DNA from: Dyadobacter koreensis
Lineage (GTDB): Bacteria; Bacteroidota; Bacteroidia; Cytophagales; Spirosomataceae
Length of the DNA: 64,000 nt
Assembly (NCBI RefSeq): GCF_900108855.1
Contig: NZ_FNXY01000003.1
Coordinates: forward strand, 248,001-312,000
Reading direction: 5' to 3'
The translations under genes and the position numbers were made by a program. Shown here piece after piece: positions 9,210 through 16,921 of the stretch; the first letter of the stretch is position 1, and each line of letters opens with the position of its first letter. The notes under the pieces were generated by a model. That model saw nothing but the letters and a program-made list of their open reading frames with translations, ran no database searches and had not been told where the DNA came from.

Positions 9210-9247
9210 AATTGATTTGCAATCAATTCATTTCAAAAATACTTGTG
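9210..9247 (+). promoter_or_regulatory. Putative promoter with a palindromic site at the -33 element
   Basis: A perfect dyad AATTGATT-TGC-AATCAATT lies at 9210-9228. A TTTG inside it (9216-9219) is followed after 20 bases by TACTTGTG (9240-9247), one mismatch from the Bacteroidota -7 consensus TAnnTTTG. The predicted transcript would start about 34 bases before the ATG of the 206-aa gene. The palindrome could be an operator for a dimeric regulator, or act on the divergent small gene too. Confidence 0.4.
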
Positions 9248-9287
9248 GCACAGCTTTTTAACAGGGTAAAGCCTAAACTTTTAAGGC

Positions 9288-9908
9288 ATGGAGGAGAAAG
9301 ATTATACCGGCACAGTTCCCGAAAAATTTGATGGGGGGAATATTAATGCTGAGCGTGTTGCGGAACTGCATAATATCGCCGCTGCAAAAGCATTGTTTAT
9401 TGCGGCGCGAAAAAGATTGCTGGATGTAAATAACTGGAAGGAAATCTCCAAACAACCCATAGCAGAATTCAGCCTTACAGATTCCAACGGTAATGAGGTA
9501 TCAGGTCCTGTTCAGGAAGGCATGTATTTTCGGATTGATATCCCTGGTCCCGGCACTAAAACCGGCAATGGTTTCGATTGGGTCCTTGTTGAAAAAATAA
9601 GCGAATATCAGCTGGAAGACATCGAAAGTATAGGAATAAGAGTTCGTCCGGCGTCAAACCCCAAAAATATGGATCAGGAAATCGCTCATTTTTACTCACC
9701 ACAGACTACAAGTACATTTACAATTACTAGGGAAAACACAAAGGTTACCGCAGCTGTTTATGACCGGAATACAAAAGCCAACACGGACGATCTTGGTTTT
9801 CTGGACAAGCTCAGAAATATGCTGACAGGAGCAGTGGGAATTCTCGCATTTTCCAAAATTCAATGGGAGAGCCTAACGGACGGCTTGATAAAAGATAATA
9901 ACTGCTAA
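9288..9908 (+). CDS. Hypothetical protein (206 aa)
   Basis: No signal peptide or membrane helix is visible. The N-terminal ~60 residues are helical and Ala-rich (HNIAAAKALFIAARKRLLDV, then NNWKEIS). The middle (about 60-150) is beta-rich and looks like one globular domain (IAEFSLTDSNGNEVSGPVQE, YFRIDIPGPG, FDWVLVEKI, IGIRVRPASNP), followed by FTITRENTKVTAAVYDRN. The C-terminus ends in Cys. I do not recognise a named family. It is divergent from the 59-aa gene and convergent with the tubulin/actin operon. A stress role is suggested only by the neighbours. Confidence 0.65.
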   Translation: MEEKDYTGTVPEKFDGGNINAERVAELHNIAAAKALFIAARKRLLDVNNWKEISKQPIAEFSLTDSNGNEVSGPVQEGMYFRIDIPGPGTKTGNGFDWVLVEKISEYQLEDIESIGIRVRPASNPKNMDQEIAHFYSPQTTSTFTITRENTKVTAAVYDRNTKANTDDLGFLDKLRNMLTGAVGILAFSKIQWESLTDGLIKDNNC

Positions 9909-9953
9909 GACATAGTCTTGCTGTTGTTTTTGTATTTTGGCAGGCTCTATCTT

Positions 9954-10094
9954 TTAGCTACCCTGGCCACATCGACCAGGTTTGCCCTTGTCTGATCGAT
10001 CAGCACTGTTTTGATCAACTTCCAGGTGCACATCTTCTTTTGTAGACTTTCGTTCCACCGCATTGCTTTGCTTATATCTGCGGTAGTCACTCAT
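9954..10094 (-). CDS. Tiny translationally coupled ORF (46 aa) at the end of the tubulin/actin operon
   Basis: The ATG overlaps the stop codon of the preceding membrane protein gene as ATGA. The product is hydrophilic (MSDYRRYKQSNAVERKSTKE, ending in KPGRCGQGS) with no membrane segment. The tight coupling argues for translation, but the composition is bland and no family is recognised. It could be a spurious read-through ORF. It is the last possible cistron of the eight-gene operon. Confidence 0.4.
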   Translation of the reverse strand: MSDYRRYKQSNAVERKSTKEDVHLEVDQNSADRSDKGKPGRCGQGS

Positions 10095-10399
10095 TTTTTC
10101 ACAATAAATGACGCTATCAAAATCAAACTCACACCAATGAGCAAAGCCAAACCAGGATACACAAGTAGCTTATAATCAAGCTTAAATTTCTTGATCGAAA
10201 CGAAGGAACCGTAGATAAGTCCGACGAGCAACCCTAATATCATCCACATTATAACGGGCGGGATACTTTGAGAGATGAACAACAAGTTATCGACTGGAAC
10301 AAAGAAAAATGCGCTCAGCTTACCCAGAAAATTGCGCATCACGTAAACCACGAATACGATCAGCGCCAATACCACGAATACTGATTTCCCGTCTTTCAT
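10091..10399 (-). CDS. Small integral membrane protein
   Basis: 102 aa with three hydrophobic helices (about residues 7-25, 45-68 and 77-98: VFVVLALIVFVVYVM, PVIMWMILGLLVGLIYG, LLVYPGLALLIGVSLILIAS). The N-terminus MKDGKS is short and the C-terminus is IVKK. No family recognised. Its ATG overlaps the stop of the 569-aa gene by four bases (ATGA), and its stop overlaps the next tiny ORF the same way, so it is part of the tubulin/actin operon and probably assembles with the other membrane proteins there (inference). Confidence 0.75.
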   Translation of the reverse strand: MKDGKSVFVVLALIVFVVYVMRNFLGKLSAFFFVPVDNLLFISQSIPPVIMWMILGLLVGLIYGSFVSIKKFKLDYKLLVYPGLALLIGVSLILIASFIVKK

Positions 10400-12105
10400 A
10401 TCTTCTCGTATTTTTTAACCAGACTGAAAGAAAACACGCCTCCTAAAATAAACATAGCGAATAGAAAAAATGACAACAGGGGTGAATTACCGAGCACGTC
10501 ATCGGGGTTCCCAATTTCAGGGTTATGAACCAGCCAACCCTTATAATCTAAAAAAACACCAAGGAGAAATCTGAAAGCTCCGAAGTAACATGCAGTCATA
10601 AATCCGTACAAAACAAGCTTAGTGATATATGCTTTCTTAGGGAAAATTACTTTTATTTCAACAGGTACAGTAATGTCTTCATATACTGAAGAAACTACAA
10701 GTTCCAGATTATAAAGCTGATCTTTTTGAAATAAAAAAGTATCAATTACAATGTCAATGTTCTCTCTCAACTTGCCTTCCAGATTGTTGAATTCCAGGAT
10801 ATCCTTACTAACCGAAATCCCTTCTTTGAGAAATTTGAAATAAAGTTTTACTTTGACATATCCTTCATTTTTCAAACTAATGCTGATTTGATGATTTAAA
10901 ACAGCGCCGCCATTTACGGATAAAAGCTGCACTTTTTCCTGATCAATTTTGAGCCTTGGTTTATCCGAAAGCAGATTGATAATATGAAACAAAGCCTGAA
11001 CCATTGCAAGCCTGATTTCACGTTCCGAATAATATCCGGCATGCGAAAGAAAGGCATAGCTGTCGGTGATCTGATCATTCCAATCTTCTTTCCCTATCCC
11101 CGTAAACCATTCCTGGATATTTTTAGCAGCCATGGATTCGGCCACGGACAGCCAGATAGAAAAGTCTTTTTTTGCATAATCCGCCAGTGCATCAGGCGTT
11201 AAGAACCGATGATTTTCTATATAAAATGGGAGCGTCGAATCCGTCTTGTATAAAAATCTCAAAAAGCTGTTCAGATCATATTGTGTTGAAAGATTTAAGG
11301 CAACAACCGGATCCGCTTCCTGAATCCAGATTTGAAGTATCCCTTTTCTGTAAGATTCCAATAAGGCATGATATCCTTGCGGAGTGTCACAAGCTTTTTG
11401 TAATAAAACAGATACATCTGAATACAATTCATCCTCAAACCGAAACGGCAAACGTGGATTTAACTTGTAAAGAATACGTAAATAACGTTTTTCCGAATCA
11501 AATTCCTCCTCAATAATTCTGGCAAATTCATCCGCCCTTGTCGCGCTTTTTGTTAAGGCTGTGACCAGACCAGGCAGGTAATTTCCATTTCTTAAAAAAT
11601 ATTTCGCATCATCCCTATTATTGAACGAGATATCAGCCAATTTGCTTAGAGAACTGGCCTTTTCACCAAGCCACTCCACTTCGATCAGACTTTCTTTATA
11701 TTCCGGCCAGACCACATCTGTCATCCATTTATTCTGAATGGATAACGGATCCGGGTGATTGATCTCACGTGGTTTAAAATTTCTTTTGGTTAATTCCGCA
11801 ACTATGTATTGCTCGACAATATTTCTATTGATACTGTCGCCGACCAAGGAAACGATTTCTTCAAACTGATCCGTGGACAAAATTCCTTTTCTAATAACCA
11901 GTTCAAGTTTTGTATTAATTATCTCATACGGCCGCCAGTCAATTTCTGAATAAACCTGTTGAATCAGCTGATTTAATTGTCCGAGATTAAAATCAAGTTC
12001 CCTTCCCTCGTATACCAGATTAGGATATTCGGTAATCTTTATATCTCCATGATTTAATATCAGCAGATCTTTTAACTGCTGTTTCAGACTTTCAATTGAC
12101 GCCAT
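10396..12105 (-). CDS. Large protein with internal repeat and C-terminal membrane helices (tubulin/actin operon)
   Basis: 569 aa. No signal peptide, so the long N-terminal part is probably cytoplasmic. Residues ~208-261 and ~281-334 form an internal repeat with the shared pattern 'L..LYK....LPF' followed about 25 residues later by a helix and then 'I..W' (LRILYKLNPRLPFRF versus LRFLYKTDSTLPFYI). Residues ~390-480 are beta-rich and could be an Ig-like domain (VLNHQISISLKNEGYVKVKL). Two hydrophobic helices follow near the C-terminus (about 488-510 and 537-560), the last ending in SLVKKYEKI. It starts 18 bases after the 403-aa gene. No named family recognised; a scaffold on the cytoplasmic face of the membrane is inferred. 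Confidence 0.75.
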   Translation of the reverse strand: MASIESLKQQLKDLLILNHGDIKITEYPNLVYEGRELDFNLGQLNQLIQQVYSEIDWRPYEIINTKLELVIRKGILSTDQFEEIVSLVGDSINRNIVEQYIVAELTKRNFKPREINHPDPLSIQNKWMTDVVWPEYKESLIEVEWLGEKASSLSKLADISFNNRDDAKYFLRNGNYLPGLVTALTKSATRADEFARIIEEEFDSEKRYLRILYKLNPRLPFRFEDELYSDVSVLLQKACDTPQGYHALLESYRKGILQIWIQEADPVVALNLSTQYDLNSFLRFLYKTDSTLPFYIENHRFLTPDALADYAKKDFSIWLSVAESMAAKNIQEWFTGIGKEDWNDQITDSYAFLSHAGYYSEREIRLAMVQALFHIINLLSDKPRLKIDQEKVQLLSVNGGAVLNHQISISLKNEGYVKVKLYFKFLKEGISVSKDILEFNNLEGKLRENIDIVIDTFLFQKDQLYNLELVVSSVYEDITVPVEIKVIFPKKAYITKLVLYGFMTACYFGAFRFLLGVFLDYKGWLVHNPEIGNPDDVLGNSPLLSFFLFAMFILGGVFSFSLVKKYEKI

Positions 12106-12123
12106 TATTTTCGAATATTTCCG

Positions 12124-13335
12124 TTAACTAAAACTGATCTGGGCCGGCTTCACAATCAGCCACTTGTTACCTTGAAGTTTTAATTCACCAGGTATATCCG
12201 TATTAATCAAACTGTTACCGGATGGAAATATATCATACTGACTTGTTTTCCCAAGAAAGTAAGGAGAGTTTGAGAGCGCGTAACGTTGCGCATTCTGGTT
12301 GTTCGATATTTTAAAAGAAGCAGTATTTGGAGATAAAATTGTCAGCTCAAAAATGGTTTCACTATCCTCTTCCTCCAATAATTCCTGAACAGAAAATCCG
12401 TCTCCCTGATCCGCATATCTTGCATATTTTATCGGTGATTCCAAAACAGGCTCTGCAACTTGTTCAACCGGTTTTTCAATTTCCGTCACAACAGAAAGCC
12501 TTTCATTTCTTTCCATTTCAGCTCTGACATTATCCCGAAGAATCGCAATTTCAGCTTCTGCTTCTTTAAGTTTATGCTTAACCGCTTTCAGTTCATTGCT
12601 TATGTTTTTAGATTGCCATTCCGTGCTTCCGCTTCTGTGCAGGTGATCTTTTAACTCCCTGCTATTCTTTTCTATGATCTCGCTTTTATTACGAAGGATC
12701 CATAACAAAAACAGGATTCCAAGCAAAAGGAGCAGGATAATTGTGTAAGACATATCTTTTGAAATGTCTGGCAAAAACGCAAAAAAGCTGGCTGTTTCCG
12801 AAGATTTTTCTGACATTATTTTAACTGGTTCCGTTACTTTTTGTACAACAACAGGTTCTGGCGCTTCTTCTATTTTTTGAATATCGGGCACATCTTCAAT
12901 CGGTTCAGAAATGGAAATATTTGCTATGATTGATTCAAGTTTCCCTTCGTAATTCGAATAACCGGAAAGCTTCTTGCGCTTACTCTTTATCCCGGATGTG
13001 ATATCATTGACCACAAGATTCTTAAATTTCTCTATACTTTTTTCCCAATTAGAAAAAGACGTATCCACAGAAACTTTTTTCCATTCGCCGATAAGCGCAT
13101 CCGCTTTTCTGATCTTATTTTTTTCAACGAATTTTAAAAGATCTTCATAACCTTTACAATTCACACATTGCTTTTCCTTTACCTCCCTAAACGTTTCTTT
13201 ATCAGAAGCTAAAAATTCAATGGTCGCTTTTACAATCTGAAATTTGGCTTCTTTGATTTGCATACCGGCTCCATTTTCAGCCTTTACCGAAATTTGAAAA
13301 ACCAGAAGCACAAAGAGAATCACCCACTTCTTCAT
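12124..13335 (-). CDS. Signal-peptide/TM/coiled-coil protein (tubulin/actin operon)
   Basis: 403 aa. A cleavable signal peptide (MKKWVILFVLLVFQISVKA) is followed by a periplasmic stretch with a CVNC motif (~57-60), a Pro/Glu/Val-rich linker (EDVPDIQKIEEAPEPVVVQK), one transmembrane helix (about 196-214, TIILLLLLGILFLLWIL), and a cytoplasmic coiled coil (about 225-285). The C-terminal ~75 residues are a small beta-rich domain (FELTILSPNTASFKISNNQN...). Such topology would connect a periplasmic sensor region to cytoplasmic filaments (inference). Its ATG overlaps the stop of the actin-like gene by one base (TAATG), so translation is coupled. No family recognised. Confidence 0.75.
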   Translation of the reverse strand: MKKWVILFVLLVFQISVKAENGAGMQIKEAKFQIVKATIEFLASDKETFREVKEKQCVNCKGYEDLLKFVEKNKIRKADALIGEWKKVSVDTSFSNWEKSIEKFKNLVVNDITSGIKSKRKKLSGYSNYEGKLESIIANISISEPIEDVPDIQKIEEAPEPVVVQKVTEPVKIMSEKSSETASFFAFLPDISKDMSYTIILLLLLGILFLLWILRNKSEIIEKNSRELKDHLHRSGSTEWQSKNISNELKAVKHKLKEAEAEIAILRDNVRAEMERNERLSVVTEIEKPVEQVAEPVLESPIKYARYADQGDGFSVQELLEEEDSETIFELTILSPNTASFKISNNQNAQRYALSNSPYFLGKTSQYDIFPSGNSLINTDIPGELKLQGNKWLIVKPAQISFS

Positions 13336-16300
13336 TAAACAACTGGTTTAATTTCCGTTATACTTTTTGAAAGACGATATAAAGCATCTTTCAAAGCAAA
13401 GAAAAACAGTGATTCAGCAATTTCGTTTTCACCTTCCTGCTTATGCAGATCCTGCAAAACCTTACGGTAACTATCGTAGATCAAACCTTCCCCGTTGAAA
13501 ATATTATGATTCCACTGCAGGAGCCGCAACGACTCTTTCAGACCGTTTATTTTAAAGTCTTTCAGGAACCGGGAGATTTCCGGATTACTGAGCGTTTTCT
13601 CTAAAAACTCATTTAGATTGTTCAGCACCGCCACATTCAGTGGACTGTCAATTTCAAATGTATCAGAAATGTTAAATTTGCCTGTACCGGTCGAAAGCTT
13701 TAATTCAAGTTCAGAATTTGTCTTAGGATCAAAACCCGGATGTATAAAATCCATGTTTTTTCTATACTTTTCCTTCTCATCCTCAGAAGCCAGTGCATAC
13801 AGAATCGAACCATTGGCCGTGATCTCTTTTGGATTTGTATTCAAATGAATTTTAAATCCGGATTGCAGCGTTTTGGTTGTGTAAGCATTGATGAGCAGAC
13901 GGGTAAAATCTTCCAGATCGCGTTCATCTCCGCCGCAAAGCAGTTTGATATACTGACTTCCTTTCCCTGTAAATGACAAATATCTCGGCAAAGGATAATC
14001 CTTAATCTCGATCAACTGCACCAAATGGAAAATAATAGCGCTGTAATGCAGATAAGGAATAATCAGCAGATCGGGATTTCCTATTGTAATAGAATCACTG
14101 AATTTGAAATCATCATATCGGAAAAGCAAACTTACCAGATCGTCCGCGCTCAGATTGGTATCATCCTTTACTTTATTGAAATATTTTATCTCGTTCGGAC
14201 TGATGTAATTTTTCTTCTGATAACTTAGGTAATTCCGAATAAAACCGTTGTCTTTCAGCTTATTACGATAGCCATTCCCCCAGATATCACTTCCAGCAAA
14301 ACGGAAAGAAGTGGTCAGATATTTATCCACCCGGTTACCGGACGATTCCATAAACATCATCACGTCCGTCGTTCCGCCACCAATATCCACGTTTATCACA
14401 TTGGCTGTATCCTGAATATCCGTGTCAGATTTAGTCAGGAAGAAATAAGGCGCAACGGACTCCGGAATTGGATCCAGCAATTTGGCCCCGGAATTTTTAA
14501 ACACATCCTTAAAAGCGCCGTCCAGCACTTTTCTTAATTCTGATTTAATACCACGTTCCATACTTAGCGGAACAGACCATACCACTTTCAGGTCAGCAGG
14601 ATTACCGTAATTCAGAATTATTTTCGCCCTGATTTGAAGCAAAAGCTGTTTTAAAAAAGCACTTACGCGGCTCTTATTGGAATCGTTATTATCGTTTTCC
14701 AGCAACCATTTCAAATTGGTCGTGTAATTCACGTTACTCGCCTGAACTTCTTCCTGATCAATATAATAACCGATGTTGATGTGGCTGAACAGCGATTTAT
14801 TTTGAATATTGTTAAAAGAAACAATCTCGCAGGTTGCCGTTTTGAAGGGATAAGAAATGTTTTGGCCCGGTCCCAAAAGTGGCGGCAAAAATTCCCTTCT
14901 TAACGTCAAATCCATCCAACCGGAATTTCCGTAGGAATCAAATTTATTTCCTCCCGATTCATTTCTTCCAGGCGCGTTTAGCAGTACCATTTGTTGGTCC
15001 GGCTCACCGATGTCAAATGGCCTTGGCAATGCCTCGCCATTTTGCATGTAAGCAATGTGTGTGTTCGATGTACCAAAATCTATGGCGAAAGTAAATGCCT
15101 TGGTCAGGTTGTCTTTATTGAAAGTTTTTGTTTCAAAATTCGGGATGATCAACCCGCTGGAATCGATGCCGTTTGGGTCGGTATAGGCCAACTGGATATA
15201 ATCAAAAGCTTCTTTAATTTTATAAAACCTTGACGTTGAACCAGAATTCCCTGCGTTGATATCAGACCAGGTTGAGCGCTCATCCACAGTCGCATTAAGA
15301 TTCGTAGTGTCGGAAGCAAAGTTTTTGAAAGAATAAAACTCCAATTTTTTAAGCGCCATTCTTTCATTTCTCTCTGCTAAAAGAATGGTATAATCGTTCA
15401 GCTCTTTTAATCTCGGATCCGGATCGTTTATCTGATAAAAAGGAAAAATCCCCAAATCCGAGCGGTACTCGACAATGGATTTCCCCTTTTCATACTTCCT
15501 TGAAAAAACGATTTCAGAAACTCCCTTTCTGTTTTTTACAGGAATTTTAAGATTCGCTGTAACCTGCCCGTCGTTCACTTCAACCGACAGATTATTCTTT
15601 AAATCTGACAGGTTAAAGAAGTTGAAATATTCTTTTCTGATAGGTAACAGATACTTAAAATCTCCGCCAAAACCAGTATAAAATTTCCCTCTGTTGATGT
15701 TAAACGGCATTTCTACCAGTGCATCTTCCAGAAAATCGTCAATGGTAAGGAATGGATAAGTAACCGTCGTCAGCGCATTTCCCTGCGGCAGTTTCCTCTC
15801 AAACAAAGGAACGCCCCGGTGATAAAAATCTTTAACTCTGGTTGATGAATTCCATGGAATATTTTTCTCCATATAGTCCCCCGGAATATTCATCCCGTCG
15901 ACCAAAACCAATGGCGGCTCAACAAGCTGCTGCTCGTTTTTATCATTGTATTGATCCTTAAACTTTGATTCGGTAGCGCGGATAATAAAGTCGCTGACAG
16001 ACTTAATTTTTTCTTTTTCCTTTTCCTCTTTTTGGTGGAAAAAGAAAAGTCCATTGACAGTCAGAAACTTACCGTCTACATTCGTTTTAATTTTGCTGTA
16101 TTCATTATCCATCAGGCTTGTTCCAGCCTGCTGATAGTCAGTGAACTGATGTCTGAAATCAGGAAAATAGCGGTCTACCGTTTTATTAAGATACTTCCGG
16201 AACCCGTCTGCTTTGGCAAATGCGTGTTTGAATTGAAGCGAAAGTTTGTAAATATATTCAATGAATTCCTGATCCCTTTTGTAGAGCGGCCTGTAATCAT

Positions 16301-16910
16301 TACTGAAAAATAATTTACCGTCAGCGCTCTGCGGAACTGTCTTGATATCATTGTTTTTGATATACCTTGCCCAGTTTGGCGTGGTAAAAAACAGAGAAAG
16401 CGGTGAAGTCCCGCCCAATAATTTATTCTCATAAAAAATCAGGAACAGACTGTCTGTTTCCGAAAATCTGCTGCTGTCTCTGTCATTGAAAATCTGTTCA
16501 AGCGATTTGGCAAGCAAGTTATGCGGATGATCTTTTCCTCTTTCTTTCAGTCTGCCAATGTTTTCCTGCACTTTCCATTCCTTAAACCAAATCTTCTTCC
16601 CCGGTCCGATCTCAGAATTCTTGGCATTGAACAAAAGCTGAAAAACATCCAGACAATCGGACACCAATTGATGATAAATGGTATTTCCATCGAGATTTCC
16701 ACGGTCCGAAGCGACAATTTGAAAGGCAGTATCAAAAAGTTCAAGTCTTGCCATGGGCGACGGAATGGAAGTTCCCGCCTTGGAGGCACCTCTGCCAAAA
16801 GCTATATTATCAGGATCAAAACTTGCAGGATCAATTCCCGTGCTTTGGCTCCAGTCTTGTATTTCGTTTGGATTATAACCCGGATATTTTCTAAAAATGT
16901 ATGAAGACAT
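13335..16910 (-). CDS. Large protein with C-terminal actin/Hsp70-like ATPase domain (tubulin/actin operon)
   Basis: About 1191 aa from the start MSSYIFRKYPGYNP at 16910, 11 bases after the tubulin-like gene stops; an upstream in-frame ATG at 16961 would overlap that gene by 40 bases. The C-terminal half has the actin/Hsp70 fold signatures: phosphate-1 AIDFGTSNTHIAY (about residues 626-638, longer numbering), phosphate-2 INVDIGGGTTDVMMF (~856-870) and an adenosine-type motif YLSFTGKGSQYIKLL (~994-1008). The order and spacing fit an actin-type NTPase, distantly like SrfB/DnaK. The N-terminal ~600 residues are unlike DnaK and not recognised, with a Lys/Glu patch (EEKEKEKIK). No signal peptide, so cytoplasmic. 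Polymerisation is possible but unproven. Confidence 0.85.
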   Translation of the reverse strand: MSSYIFRKYPGYNPNEIQDWSQSTGIDPASFDPDNIAFGRGASKAGTSIPSPMARLELFDTAFQIVASDRGNLDGNTIYHQLVSDCLDVFQLLFNAKNSEIGPGKKIWFKEWKVQENIGRLKERGKDHPHNLLAKSLEQIFNDRDSSRFSETDSLFLIFYENKLLGGTSPLSLFFTTPNWARYIKNNDIKTVPQSADGKLFFSNDYRPLYKRDQEFIEYIYKLSLQFKHAFAKADGFRKYLNKTVDRYFPDFRHQFTDYQQAGTSLMDNEYSKIKTNVDGKFLTVNGLFFFHQKEEKEKEKIKSVSDFIIRATESKFKDQYNDKNEQQLVEPPLVLVDGMNIPGDYMEKNIPWNSSTRVKDFYHRGVPLFERKLPQGNALTTVTYPFLTIDDFLEDALVEMPFNINRGKFYTGFGGDFKYLLPIRKEYFNFFNLSDLKNNLSVEVNDGQVTANLKIPVKNRKGVSEIVFSRKYEKGKSIVEYRSDLGIFPFYQINDPDPRLKELNDYTILLAERNERMALKKLEFYSFKNFASDTTNLNATVDERSTWSDINAGNSGSTSRFYKIKEAFDYIQLAYTDPNGIDSSGLIIPNFETKTFNKDNLTKAFTFAIDFGTSNTHIAYMQNGEALPRPFDIGEPDQQMVLLNAPGRNESGGNKFDSYGNSGWMDLTLRREFLPPLLGPGQNISYPFKTATCEIVSFNNIQNKSLFSHINIGYYIDQEEVQASNVNYTTNLKWLLENDNNDSNKSRVSAFLKQLLLQIRAKIILNYGNPADLKVVWSVPLSMERGIKSELRKVLDGAFKDVFKNSGAKLLDPIPESVAPYFFLTKSDTDIQDTANVINVDIGGGTTDVMMFMESSGNRVDKYLTTSFRFAGSDIWGNGYRNKLKDNGFIRNYLSYQKKNYISPNEIKYFNKVKDDTNLSADDLVSLLFRYDDFKFSDSITIGNPDLLIIPYLHYSAIIFHLVQLIEIKDYPLPRYLSFTGKGSQYIKLLCGGDERDLEDFTRLLINAYTTKTLQSGFKIHLNTNPKEITANGSILYALASEDEKEKYRKNMDFIHPGFDPKTNSELELKLSTGTGKFNISDTFEIDSPLNVAVLNNLNEFLEKTLSNPEISRFLKDFKINGLKESLRLLQWNHNIFNGEGLIYDSYRKVLQDLHKQEGENEIAESLFFFALKDALYRLSKSITEIKPVV

Positions 16911-16921
16911 GGCTTTGAAAT

